From positions 310,001-374,000 of the forward strand of contig JBDUYP010000007.1 of NCBI GenBank assembly GCA_039944535.1: a stretch of DNA of 64,000 nt, given 5' to 3'. Below, one piece after another: positions 51,142 to 59,728 of this stretch. Made by a program: the position numbers and the translations under genes. The first letter of the stretch is position 1. The number at the start of each line of letters is the position of its first letter. Below the pieces are notes generated by a model. The model was given only the letters and a program-made list of their open reading frames with translations, did no database searches and had not been told where the DNA came from. This DNA is from JAMZMI01 sp039944535. Its GTDB lineage: Bacteria; Bacteroidota; Bacteroidia; Cytophagales; Cyclobacteriaceae.

Positions 51142-51270
51142 TGGCTTTGTCAGGTTTCGGATTTCCATGCCAATAGTCAGATTGCTACGGACTCCATGAC
51201 CTTGTCCAAATCTCTTAAATATATGTTTAGACAAGCTCAACATGACATTCATGATGAGCGGACAAAGCCA
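51142..51270. repeat. 129-bp inverted-repeat-bounded element in the xylA-transporter gap
   Basis: TGGCTTTGTC (51142-51151) and GACAAAGCCA (51261-51270) are perfect 10-bp inverted ends. The interior contains GACAAGCTCAACATGACATT, of the kind seen in dispersed non-coding repeats. No open frame of interest lies inside. It may be a miniature mobile element or a structured leader for the transporter mRNA. Confidence 0.5.
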
Positions 51271-51315
51271 TTATAATAATTGAAACAACATTAACCCACC
51301 CTAAAACAATCAATT

Positions 51316-52719
51316 TTGGAAACACAAAAAACAAACAACCTTTACATCATCCTGATCACGCTCGTGGCGACCTTAGGAGGATTCCTTTTTGGATTTGATA
51401 GTGGAGTGATCAACGGAACCGTGAAGGGTCTGGAGTCCGCTTTTAATGCACAGGATATAGGCAGTGGCTTCAATGTGGCCTCTATGCTGCTAGGCTGTGC
51501 TGTGGGAGCATTCTTTGCCGGACGTCTGGCGGATAAGTACGGACGAAGAACCATGCTGATTTTCGCGGCTGTGTTTTTCATCATTTCGGCTTGGGGCTCA
51601 GGTATTTCAACTACCTCAGCAGAGTTTATCGTTTACAGAATCATAGGAGGATTGGCCGTGGGCGCAGCGTCTGTCATGGCACCAGCCTATATAAGCGAGA
51701 TTGCGCCTGCCAGATACCGGGGAGCTCTGGCTACCATACAGCAGGTGGCCATTATTTCAGGGTTGTTTTTTTCGTTTCTGAGCAACTATTTTCTGGCCAA
51801 TATTTCAGGTTCTGCGGAGAATGTGCTTTGGATGGATTTTGAAACATGGAGGTGGATGTTTTGGGTAGAATTGATTCCTGCCGGAACATTTCTCTTTTCT
51901 CTTCTTTTTATCCCGGAGAGTCCAAGGTTCTTGGTTGCAAAGCAGAAAAAAGATGCCGCCGTGAAAGTCCTTTCAAAGTTGTATGGCGACACTGTAGGGG
52001 AGCAGAAGGCCGATGATATTGAAGGTTCGCTGGCGGGTGATCATCACAAGCCTAAGCTCTCCGACCTGTATGATAAAGCCGCAAAACGCGTACGTCCTAT
52101 CGTGTGGATTGGAATTGGCTTGGCTACTTTCCAGCAATTGGTGGGTATCAATGTGGTATTCTATTACGGTGCTGTACTTTGGCAAGCTGTTGGTTTCGGG
52201 GAGAGTGATGCGCTCTTGATCAATGTGGTCTCTGGTGGGCTGAGTATAGCCGCAGTTGTGGCTGCTTTGGTTTTGGTGGATAGAATTGGTCGCAAGCCGC
52301 TTTTGGTGATTGGTTCTGTGGGTATGAGTATTTCACTTGCATTGGTAGTTGTTGCCTTTTCTACAGGCTCACTCGATGCTGAGAACACTTTGCAACTGAG
52401 CGACAACATGGGTGTGCTGGCACTGATTGCTGCGAATGCCTATGTGATATTCTTTAACTTTTCTTGGGGGCCTGTGATGTGGGTGATGCTGGGAGAGATG
52501 TTCCCCAATCAGCTGCGAGGATCTGGGCTGGCTGTGTCAGGTCTGGCTCAGTGGGTGTCCAACTTTCTGATCACGCTTACATTTCCAATTTTGCTCGTGG
52601 GCATGGGACTGGCATTTGCGTATAGCATTTACACTGTTGGTGCTATTATATCGATCTTCTTTGTGGTGAAGTTTGTGTACGAAACCAAGGGGAAAGAACT
52701 GGAACAGATGGAGGGGTAA
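51316..52719 (+). CDS. Sugar-proton symporter, MFS sugar porter family (XylE-like)
   Basis: 467 residues with twelve membrane helices. Family signatures are ATLGGFLFGFDSGVINGT (helix 1), GRLADKYGRRTMLIFAAV (loop 2-3), PESPRFLVAKQKKDAAV (loop 6-7), GINVVFYYGAVLWQAVGF (helix 7) and the C-terminal YETKGKEL. Position after xylB and xylA indicates D-xylose uptake by proton symport. The start codon is TTG at 51316; no ATG is available before helix 1. Confidence 0.93.
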   Translation: METQKTNNLYIILITLVATLGGFLFGFDSGVINGTVKGLESAFNAQDIGSGFNVASMLLGCAVGAFFAGRLADKYGRRTMLIFAAVFFIISAWGSGISTTSAEFIVYRIIGGLAVGAASVMAPAYISEIAPARYRGALATIQQVAIISGLFFSFLSNYFLANISGSAENVLWMDFETWRWMFWVELIPAGTFLFSLLFIPESPRFLVAKQKKDAAVKVLSKLYGDTVGEQKADDIEGSLAGDHHKPKLSDLYDKAAKRVRPIVWIGIGLATFQQLVGINVVFYYGAVLWQAVGFGESDALLINVVSGGLSIAAVVAALVLVDRIGRKPLLVIGSVGMSISLALVVVAFSTGSLDAENTLQLSDNMGVLALIAANAYVIFFNFSWGPVMWVMLGEMFPNQLRGSGLAVSGLAQWVSNFLITLTFPILLVGMGLAFAYSIYTVGAIISIFFVVKFVYETKGKELEQMEG

Positions 52720-52822
52720 AGTGTGTTGTACCTGCTTGAGGAAATACACTTTCGTCATACCGGAAAATAGAGATTTACATTTTAGAAAAGCTTTATTTAT
52801 CTGGTATCTCTTACAACATAAG

Positions 52823-52967
52823 AGAGGCGGTCTTAAAAGATTTGTGGGTGTCAGGTTGAGCCTGTCAAAACCTCGTTCTATTCAAGTGAGCGTATATTTC
52901 GATAGCTCGGGGACGCCTAGTCAATGTGACATTAGCCATCGGATCAGTTACTTTTGAGACCGCCTCT
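52823..52967. repeat. 145-bp inverted-repeat-bounded element between the transporter and TonB genes
   Basis: AGAGGCGGTCTTAAAAG (52823-52839) and CTTTTGAGACCGCCTCT (52951-52967) pair with one mismatch over 17 bp. The interior contains GTCAGGTTGAGCCTGTCAAA, a type of sequence I associate with repeats in this phylum. It lies between the convergent transporter and TonB genes and could terminate both transcripts. Confidence 0.6.
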
Positions 52968-52972
52968 TTTAT

Positions 52973-53665
52973 TTATTTCAGTTGAAAATAGATAGGAATG
53001 ACCTGGCGTACTCTGACAGCTCTTCCTCTTTGTTTTCCCGGGTTGAATTTTGGAGCGTTTTCCAAAACCCTTTTCGCTTCTTCATCACATCCTGCACCTA
53101 TTCCTTTTAGCACTTCTACCTCAGTTATTGAACCATCTACATCAATGACGAATTGTAGATAGACTTTTCCTTCGGCTCCAATGCTTTTGGCCTTAGAGGG
53201 GTATTTCAAATTCTCCTTTACATATTGATAAAATGCAGGCAATCCACCAGGAAAAGTTGGAGGGTTTTCCACGATAATAAATGGCTCATCTGGCACAGGT
53301 CCAGTTGGCGCCCCTTCATCAATATCCTCTATCAAATCGTCAAAATTGATATCTTCTATTTCAACCTGATTCTCTATTTCCTTTTTATCATCGGCTTCAA
53401 TAACCACCGGAGGCTGGTTGCTCTTAGGTTTTTCCACCTTTTTCTTTTCTACGGGTTTTGGTGGTTCGGGATCTTTATGTTTGGTGGCAACAGGCACATA
53501 TATCTCCTCGGGTTCATCGGTTTTATAGGTAATGTCTATTGGCTCATATTCACTTTTCCATTCAAAAGCGAGTGTGACGCATGCAAGCGCAACAACAAGA
53601 CCAATACTGAAAAACAGCGGAGATTTTTTTTCAAGGTCGTATTCCTTGTTCTTTTTTAGTTCCAT
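52973..53665 (-). CDS. TonB-family energy transducer
   Basis: 230 residues. One membrane helix near 15-31 (PLFFSIGLVVALACVTLAFE), a proline- and acid-rich periplasmic region (DPEPPKPVEKKKVEKPKSNQ) and a C-terminal TonB domain (YVKENLKYPSKAKSIGAEGK, VYLQFVIDVDGSITEVEVLK, RAVRVRQVIPIYFQLK). It would transmit inner-membrane proton-motive energy to outer-membrane receptors, or be one of the many TonB-like proteins of Bacteroidota with other roles. ExbB/ExbD genes are not adjacent. Confidence 0.9.
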   Translation of the reverse strand: MELKKNKEYDLEKKSPLFFSIGLVVALACVTLAFEWKSEYEPIDITYKTDEPEEIYVPVATKHKDPEPPKPVEKKKVEKPKSNQPPVVIEADDKKEIENQVEIEDINFDDLIEDIDEGAPTGPVPDEPFIIVENPPTFPGGLPAFYQYVKENLKYPSKAKSIGAEGKVYLQFVIDVDGSITEVEVLKGIGAGCDEEAKRVLENAPKFNPGKQRGRAVRVRQVIPIYFQLK

Positions 53666-53754
53666 GACGTAAGTGATTTGGTTTGGTTTTAGAACGTTAA
53701 GCTAGTTGCCATATTGTTGCATGAAATTTCGCAGCTTACATGCCCAACGAAATA

Positions 53755-53762
53755 TATCTTTG
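53755..53762 (+). promoter_or_regulatory. Bacteroidota -7 box TATCTTTG before the MscS-like gene
   Basis: TATCTTTG fits TANNTTTG and ends 4 nt before the ATG at 53767, the third case in this window of a -7 box placed almost at the start codon. A clear -33 box was not identified. Confidence 0.45.
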
Positions 53763-53766
53763 CCTT

Positions 53767-54291
53767 ATGAATTTTGTGGAATACTTCAAATCACCCGACA
53801 ACAGCTCTTTGCAGATCATTTTGAGCGTTTTCCTGGTGTTGTTTTATCTGGTAGTGAGAAACCTTACCGCGCGCATACTCAAGCGATACGGTAAGAAAAA
53901 AGAGCTGAGCCTGCCACGGGTGCAGTACACCACCAAGTATTTCAATTTTGTCTTTTTTCTGGTCTTTATGCTTTTCATCGGCCTGGTGTGGGACATTTCG
54001 TTCAAAGGTCTTTCCGTTTATTTCATATCGTTTTTCACCGTAGTGGGAGTGGGTTTGTTTGCCGCCTGGTCCATTTTGAGTAATATCACTGCTGCGGTGA
54101 TCTTGTTTTTTTACTTTCCTTACAAGATAGGGACACGGGTCAGGATCATGGATGGAGACAACTCTGTAGAAGGTTTGGTCTATGACCTTACGCTGTTTTC
54201 CATGCTGATCAAAAACTCAGAAGGGCAGCTCATTACCTATCCCAATAACATGGCTTTACAGAAAGCAATTGTTGTACTTTCGGATTCTTAA
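53767..54291 (+). CDS. Small MscS-like mechanosensitive channel protein
   Basis: 174 residues from ATG 53767; an ATG nine codons upstream is possible but would precede the -7 box. Three hydrophobic segments are followed by the MscS pore helix and beta domain: FAAWSILSNITAAVILFFYF, PYKIGTRVRIMDGDNSVEGL and LVYDLTLFSMLIKNSEGQLI with TYPNNM. The large C-terminal alpha/beta domain of full-size MscS is missing. It should release solutes on hypo-osmotic shock or act as a small anion channel. It is divergent from the tonB gene. Confidence 0.85.
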   Translation: MNFVEYFKSPDNSSLQIILSVFLVLFYLVVRNLTARILKRYGKKKELSLPRVQYTTKYFNFVFFLVFMLFIGLVWDISFKGLSVYFISFFTVVGVGLFAAWSILSNITAAVILFFYFPYKIGTRVRIMDGDNSVEGLVYDLTLFSMLIKNSEGQLITYPNNMALQKAIVVLSDS

Positions 54292-54368
54292 CATCAAAAA
54301 TTTTTTCCTTGGCGGGAGCTTTTGTAACTTCAAGGGTGTTTGAAACCAAAATCTAAAATTTTATCTCA

Positions 54369-54533
54369 ATGAACGAAGAATTGCAAAACGAAATTAAAGA
54401 GCTGGAAGCGAAACTTACTGGCGACATGTTTGCGGACATGGAAATCAAAGATCAGATCCACAACCTGAAGATGAAGCTGAACGGTACAAGACCTATGAAC
54501 AGTGAAATCGAATGTGTGGGATGCGGAAGCTAA
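54369..54533 (+). CDS. 54-residue protein ending in a CxxC motif
   Basis: A short frame reads MNEELQNEIKELEAKLTGDM, continues as a charged helix with FADMEIKDQIHNLKMKLNG and ends IECVGCGS before TAA. The helical, charged body and terminal CVGCGS look conserved: I recall similar short proteins in related Cytophagales. A dedicated terminator follows (54556-54588). The paired cysteines at the extreme C terminus suggest thiol chemistry or metal binding with a partner. No function is known to me. Confidence 0.72.
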   Translation: MNEELQNEIKELEAKLTGDMFADMEIKDQIHNLKMKLNGTRPMNSEIECVGCGS

Positions 54534-54555
54534 ACGTTGAGATATAAATCACCAG

Positions 54556-54588
54556 AAGGCCGATTCTTTAGAGTCGGCCTTTTTTTTG
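54556..54588 (+). terminator. Terminator after the 54-aa gene
   Basis: AAGGCCGATTC and GAGTCGGCCTT form an 11-bp stem with one T-G pair and a TTTA loop, followed by a run of T residues to 54587. Confidence 0.85.
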
Positions 54589-54601
54589 TGCCTTTGGTTT
54601 T

Positions 54602-55441
54602 CTAGAAGCTCATGCCCTGTAGCTCATCAGGTGTGATGATCGATTTGGAAGTGGCCGTAGTGTCCGTGCCTATTTCGATTGAGGAGGCCTTCCATCCATC
54701 ATGATATTGAGATTTGGCGATTTGCTTTATCGGCATGCCTTCCTTGAGCAGGTTGTAAACAACCAGCTTAAGTTCGCTCTCGCTCACATTGTCACCATAA
54801 AACACGGCGTTGGACTCATAGCTGATCAGTGGCCCCTCTACGGGCCTTTCATGAATATAAAAGCCAAGCTCCTCCAGCGAATATACTTTGTTGCCATCAG
54901 GAGGATGGACATAGTATCGGACGATCACATCCCTGCGGATATCTCCACTTTCGATTTTACTCAGGACTGTTTCATTGTATTCTTTGCGCAGCTGTGCAAA
55001 GTAATCCGAACTGGATTTTACAAAAGGAATCTCCGTTTCCACAGCCTGAGTTTCTTCTGGTTCGGTAATGGTTTCCTCCGGTTTGGTGACGGACGCCATT
55101 GCATTTTCCGGTTCTTCTTCGCGCACAGCTTTTTCCGGAGCGTCACTTTTTTGTGTCATACTCGCCATCTTGGCTTTCATCTCTTCTGTAAATTCCTCTT
55201 TTGGTGTGGGCTTGAGAAGTTTCTGCTCTTTTAGGTTTGGATCCTCGCTGGTGACTGCCACCATCTTGTTGGTTTCCTTATCATTCGCCTGGCTTTGTTC
55301 TCTGACCGACTTTAAGGTAGTGTGACCACTGTTCTCCGGGTGTGGTTCTTTGTTGGCCAATGATCCTACAAACAGCAGCCCAATGGTGGCTCCAATAAAG
55401 ATTAAGTAAAAGAAAATTTTAGAGGGGTTTTCCGCTTGCAT
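54602..55441 (-). CDS. Membrane-anchored periplasmic protein, unknown
   Basis: 279 residues from ATG 55441 (MQAENPSKIFFYLIFIGATI...), which starts at the single membrane helix (about 8-26). A long low-complexity stretch rich in E, T, K and P follows (about 35-150), then a folded C-terminal region (YFAQLRKEYNETVLSKIESG, RDVIVRYYVHPPDGNKVYSL, EELGFYIHERPVEG). It ends with LKLVVYNLLKEGMPIKQIAK. No family was recognised. The anchor-linker-domain layout resembles TonB-like or SPOR-like proteins topologically only. The longer frame to 55495 lacks support. Confidence 0.75.
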   Translation of the reverse strand: MQAENPSKIFFYLIFIGATIGLLFVGSLANKEPHPENSGHTTLKSVREQSQANDKETNKMVAVTSEDPNLKEQKLLKPTPKEEFTEEMKAKMASMTQKSDAPEKAVREEEPENAMASVTKPEETITEPEETQAVETEIPFVKSSSDYFAQLRKEYNETVLSKIESGDIRRDVIVRYYVHPPDGNKVYSLEELGFYIHERPVEGPLISYESNAVFYGDNVSESELKLVVYNLLKEGMPIKQIAKSQYHDGWKASSIEIGTDTTATSKSIITPDELQGMSF

Positions 55442-55526
55442 AACGAAGACTTGGTTTCCTAAATTTAACAATAATCCTTGATTATGGTTTCCCAAAATGC
55501 TTTTTTGGGTGGACTGGCAAATAAAA

Positions 55527-55555
55527 AAGCCCCTGACCGTTCTGGTCAGAGGCTT
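55527..55555 (-). terminator. Terminator of secDF
   Basis: AAGCCCCTGACC and GGTCAGAGGCTT form a 12-bp stem with one mismatch and a GTTCT loop. The A-run at 55523-55528 gives a U-tract on the minus-strand transcript leaving secDF. Confidence 0.8.
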
Positions 55556-55576
55556 TCAGTTTTATTGAGGTCAGAC

Positions 55577-58500
55577 CTACGCCTGAGCTTTCTTGTCTTG
55601 CTTGTTGTACAGGTCTATTACCGTAGGAGTGGCAATGAATACCGATGAGTAGGTACCCACCAAAATACCCACTAGCAATGCAAACGAGAAGCCTTTCAAC
55701 ACTGCTCCACCGAAGAGGAACAATACTACCACCACTACCAATGTAGTGATCGAAGTGATCAAAGTACGGCTCAATGTGCTGTTCAAGGATTCGTTGAAAA
55801 CCTGCTTACGCTCTGATCCGGCTTTGATGCCAAGATTTTCTCTGATCCTATCAAACACCACCACGGTATCGTTTATAGAGTAACCGATGATGGTCAGAAT
55901 AGCCGCTACGAAAACCTGATCTACTTCAAAGCTCACGCCAAATAGGCTCACTATGGCAAAGGCAGAGAGCACGAACAAAGTATCATGGAATAGGGCGATT
56001 ACCGCACCCAAACCAAACTGCCACTTTCTGAATCTGATCACGATATAAAGGAAGATCAAAATCAAAGCGATGATAGCTGACTCATAAGAAGAGTTTTTGA
56101 TATCATCGGCTATTGTCGCGCCTACTTTTGATGAACTACTGATGGTAAATTGCCCGTCGGCCAGCTCGCCATCGGCAGCTACATAACTCAATCCCTGAGA
56201 GTCTGAGATACCTTTTATAAGAGTGGCCTGCACTTGAGCATCTGCTTCGTCAGACTCATCTTCTATCATGTAGCTGGTCGTGATTTTTAGGATGTTATTC
56301 GCACCGTAAGTTTTCACTTCCGTACCCTGATTATCGAAGAATGGCGTAAGGTCTGTTTTCAATTTGCTAGACGCAATGGCCTCATTGAAAGAAAGGACAT
56401 ATGATCTACCTCCTTTGAAATCCACACCCAAAGTCAATCCTTTGATGAGCATGGCTATGATACCCACAGTGATAAAAGCAGAGCTAAACAGATAAGCCAT
56501 TTTTCGCTTGCTGATGAAATCAAAATTGATGTTGGTCAGCGCATTTCTGGAAAAAGCATTCGCGAAAGTCAACTTTGACTGATCTCCTTTTTTAGAGAAT
56601 GCCTCTACAATCACTCTGGTGATGAATACCGCACTAAAGAATGAAGAACCGATACCGATCATCAATGTGATGGCGAAACCTTTGATTGGCCCCTGTCCGA
56701 AGATGTAAAGGATCAAACCAACGATGAAAGTGGTAACGTTCGCATCGAAGATAGACCAGTATGCTTTGCTATAACCGCTAGAGATGGCTGCTTTCAGACC
56801 GGCACCATTTCTGAGTTCTTCTTTGATCCTTTCGAAAATCAGCACGTTCGCATCAATAGACATACCGATGGTCAAAACGATACCGGCAATACCCGGCAAT
56901 GTAAGTGACGCACTGAGCTGAGCCAAAATACCTAGAATGAAGAAGATGTTGAAGAACAATGCAACGTTGGCAATCAAACCACCTTTAGCATAGTAAATGA
57001 TCATGAAGAAGATCACAATAACCAAACCAGCAACGATCGAGATGATTCCTTGTTTCTGAGCAGTCTTACCTAGCGTTGGCCCGATCACCACATCTTCTAC
57101 AATGGTAGTAGGAGCAGGAAGCGCACCGGCTTTCAAGATGTTAGCCAAATCCTGCGCTTCTTCGAAAGTGAAGTTTCCGGAGATTGAAGAGTTTCCGTTA
57201 GGAATCTCCCCCTGCACATTAGGAGCAGAATACACGAAGTTGTCAAGTACGATGGCGATTCTTCTGCCTACGTTGGCAGCAGTTAGTTTTTTCCAGGCTT
57301 TTGCTCCGGTGGCATTCATTTGCATAGAAACAGCCGGCTGAGCGCGCTCATCCAGGTCTTGTCTTGCATCAGTGATTACAGAACCTGTAAGTGGAGCTTT
57401 TCCATTTCTGGTAGATCGGATAGCGTGAAGCTGGATTACTTTATCCTGACTCAGGCCTTCCGTTTCGATCGGTTTTACCTCCCAAAGGAATTTGATGTTG
57501 TATGGAATCAACGCCTTCACTCCATCTTGCTGCAAGATTCTGTTGATTCTTGAAGTATCCTTGAGGTTGTAGAACATGCCGCCATATTCAGATCTCATCA
57601 ATGCGAAAAGCGGAGATATGTTGTTGTTTACTACAGAGTCCTCTGCTACCGTGCTGGAATCAGCCTCAGCTGTAAGCGTGGAGTCAGCACCGTCAGTGCT
57701 TTCGTCTTCTGTCAGCTGCGAGAATACATCTTCGCCACTAGCGGAAGTGTCGTCACCACCTTCGGTCAGATCAATGGTCTCTTCTGCCTGTTGCTGTTTT
57801 ACCAGCAGGTCATTGATAGCCGTGAGGGTAGGAGAGATTTCGTTCAGGTTGTGAACTTCCCAGAACTCCAGCTTAGCTACACCCTGTAGCAATTTTCTCA
57901 CCCTTTCAGGGTTATCAACACCCGGTAGTTCTATTTGGATTCTACCAGTTCCCTGGAGTCTTTGGATGTTTGGTTGGGAAGTACCAAATCTGTCAATTCT
58001 TGTTCTCAAGATCTGGAAGGAACGATCAATGGCGCCTTCTACTTCTTCGTTGATGATATCCAGAATTTCCTCATCCGTAGAGTTTCTGTTGATTCTACCA
58101 CGGTTAGTAGCAGTAGCAAAAATGCTAGCGAGTGATTTGTCTGGAGCAGCCGCCTGAAACTCAGAGTAAAACTCATCCACAAAGCTCAACTGCGTGCCTC
58201 TGATATTTTCCTTGGCTTGCTGAAGCGCGCCAACGAAGGCAGGGTTGGTGTTGTCACCACTCAGACCTTTTACGATCTCAACAGGTGAAACCTCCAAAGT
58301 CACGTGCATCCCGCCCTGAAGGTCAAGACCCAGATTAAGTTCGGTTTCTTTTACGTCCTGATACGTGTATTCCAGACCCAAAAGATTGTAAACGGGTTCG
58401 CCCCAGATAGAGTCCAGGTAGCGTTGTTTTTCTGTAAAGTCAACATTGCCCTCAGTGTCTGTAGTGGCTTTGGTGGCTTGTTTCTGAAGACCTTGCGCCA

Positions 58501-58579
58501 CAAACGTGAACGACAGGTAGTAGATACAAAGCAAGGAAATCACTATGGTCAGTAAGACCACAAATCCTTTGTTTTTCAT
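55577..58579 (-). CDS. secDF: Protein translocase subunits SecD and SecF fused
   Basis: 1000 residues, one polypeptide. The SecD part has DLQGGMHVTLEV near residue 100, an acidic insertion at about 255-310 (EETIDLTEGGDDTSASGEDV), the P1 domain and six helices with GMSIDANVLIFERIKEELRN. The SecF part (from about 690) has LTLGVDFKGGRSYVLSFNEA and IGYSINDTVVVFDRIRENLG. It uses the proton gradient to pull exported proteins out of the Sec channel. Fusion is common in Bacteroidota. A 118-aa secreted protein gene lies upstream on the same strand. Confidence 0.96.
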   Translation of the reverse strand: MKNKGFVVLLTIVISLLCIYYLSFTFVAQGLQKQATKATTDTEGNVDFTEKQRYLDSIWGEPVYNLLGLEYTYQDVKETELNLGLDLQGGMHVTLEVSPVEIVKGLSGDNTNPAFVGALQQAKENIRGTQLSFVDEFYSEFQAAAPDKSLASIFATATNRGRINRNSTDEEILDIINEEVEGAIDRSFQILRTRIDRFGTSQPNIQRLQGTGRIQIELPGVDNPERVRKLLQGVAKLEFWEVHNLNEISPTLTAINDLLVKQQQAEETIDLTEGGDDTSASGEDVFSQLTEDESTDGADSTLTAEADSSTVAEDSVVNNNISPLFALMRSEYGGMFYNLKDTSRINRILQQDGVKALIPYNIKFLWEVKPIETEGLSQDKVIQLHAIRSTRNGKAPLTGSVITDARQDLDERAQPAVSMQMNATGAKAWKKLTAANVGRRIAIVLDNFVYSAPNVQGEIPNGNSSISGNFTFEEAQDLANILKAGALPAPTTIVEDVVIGPTLGKTAQKQGIISIVAGLVIVIFFMIIYYAKGGLIANVALFFNIFFILGILAQLSASLTLPGIAGIVLTIGMSIDANVLIFERIKEELRNGAGLKAAISSGYSKAYWSIFDANVTTFIVGLILYIFGQGPIKGFAITLMIGIGSSFFSAVFITRVIVEAFSKKGDQSKLTFANAFSRNALTNINFDFISKRKMAYLFSSAFITVGIIAMLIKGLTLGVDFKGGRSYVLSFNEAIASSKLKTDLTPFFDNQGTEVKTYGANNILKITTSYMIEDESDEADAQVQATLIKGISDSQGLSYVAADGELADGQFTISSSSKVGATIADDIKNSSYESAIIALILIFLYIVIRFRKWQFGLGAVIALFHDTLFVLSAFAIVSLFGVSFEVDQVFVAAILTIIGYSINDTVVVFDRIRENLGIKAGSERKQVFNESLNSTLSRTLITSITTLVVVVVLFLFGGAVLKGFSFALLVGILVGTYSSVFIATPTVIDLYNKQDKKAQA

Positions 58580-58697
58580 AATAGTAAGGTTTGAATTAAA
58601 GGTTGTTTAGAGCCTCATCTTCTTTGATGAAGTTTGCTCTGGTGTTTCAAATAAAAATTTTTAATGACTTGAAAAGTGCCGGAAGTGGCACCATTCG

Positions 58698-59054
58698 CTA
58701 GGGAGCGTTCGGAGATATGATCCGCCGAAAAAGTATCTTCAGTGCTTTTGAAGCATTGGAAACAATAAAATTATCTTCAACCCAATCCCCTTCTTCAGCT
58801 TCCGCTGCTGGAAGCTCCTCCAGGAGGATTGATTGCAGATTCACGCTAATTTGAGATGAGTAAGTGATGGCGTCCAAAGACTTGACCGTAAGCCCTTCTT
58901 TTGGTTCTGCATCATCATCTGCTGCCTGCTCCACGTTTTGTGGCGCTTCTGTTGCCCATTGGTTGGTTACCGTCATGGAGCAGAACCCCACTAGAATACC
59001 AAAGATGACCAGCACCTGCTTCAATTTTGCGTATATGTTGTCTCCTTTTTTCAA
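58698..59054 (-). CDS. Small exported protein, unknown
   Basis: 118 residues (start codon TTG at 59054; a second TTG ten codons later is also possible). A hydrophobic segment at about 12-28 (QVLVIFGILVGFCSMTVTNQ) looks like a signal peptide or anchor, followed by an acidic region (EQAADDDAEPKEG) and a short strand-rich part (SLDAITYSSQISVNLQSILL). A TAGTTTTG box lies just upstream on the minus strand (59062-59069). No family was recognised. Confidence 0.6.
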   Translation of the reverse strand: MKKGDNIYAKLKQVLVIFGILVGFCSMTVTNQWATEAPQNVEQAADDDAEPKEGLTVKSLDAITYSSQISVNLQSILLEELPAAEAEEGDWVEDNFIVSNASKALKILFRRIISPNAP

Positions 59055-59107
59055 AGCGGAACAAAACTACTTAAATACCTTTAAATGAAAAGTTTAAGTG
59101 TGAACTT

Positions 59108-59728
59108 TTATTGGTGGACAACCTTTTTCAGGTAATTGGAAACCACCTCCAGTGCGATATCAAATCCGTTGTGGTTCGGCACAATGAGATCAGCCTCATA
59201 TTTGGATGGCTCTATGTATTTTTTGAAAGACGGAGTGACGTGATGCTGAAAACGATAGAGCACATCGCTCAGGTCATAGCCGCGCTCTTCGGCATCTCGG
59301 GTGATGCGTCTGGTCAGCATGAGGTATTCGGGCGCTTCTACAAATATTTTGAGATTGAGCAGGTCCAGCACATCCTGATAATAAAAAGTGAAAATCCCCT
59401 CAACCATGATAATGGGTGTGGACTTGATGTGGATCGTCTCCGGCACCTTATCACTGTTATTGAAAGTATATTCTGTGATGGTGATGTCTTCACCGGACTT
59501 TAATTTTTTCAGGTCTTCTACAAACCTTTTCCTGTCCAGCGATTCTGGCAGGTCAAAATTTTCAATTCCATTCTGATCTATCGGCTGCTGGTCTAGCGGA
59601 GTGTAGTAGTTGTCCAGCGACAGCACGCTAGCAGTGCCTTCGTCCATTTGCTTTAGCAGCTCGTAGAGAAAGTGCGTTTTTCCAGATCCACTTCCGCCTG
59701 TAATTCCAATAATCAATGGTGCGCTCAT
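59108..59728 (-). CDS. udk: Uridine kinase
   Basis: 206 residues. IIGITGGSGSGKTHFLYELL is the P-loop, LSLDNYYTPLDQQPID the substrate-binding region, and EGIFTFYYQDVLDLLNLKIF, ITRDAEERGYDLSDVLYRFQ and YIEPSKYEADLIVPN complete the uridine/cytidine kinase pattern. It phosphorylates uridine and cytidine in pyrimidine salvage. It overlaps the rdgB gene by 4 nt, so the two nucleotide-metabolism genes are coupled. Confidence 0.95.
   Translation of the reverse strand: MSAPLIIGITGGSGSGKTHFLYELLKQMDEGTASVLSLDNYYTPLDQQPIDQNGIENFDLPESLDRKRFVEDLKKLKSGEDITITEYTFNNSDKVPETIHIKSTPIIMVEGIFTFYYQDVLDLLNLKIFVEAPEYLMLTRRITRDAEERGYDLSDVLYRFQHHVTPSFKKYIEPSKYEADLIVPNHNGFDIALEVVSNYLKKVVHQ

Noticed and set aside
49725..52967. 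CRISPR array in the xylose locus
   Set aside because: The three hairpin elements differ from one another and are not regularly spaced repeats with spacers.
53225..53659. 144-codon plus-strand frame opposite the tonB-like gene
   Set aside because: It is rich in aromatic and hydrophobic residues without signal or topology sense, and the TonB domain on the other strand is clear.
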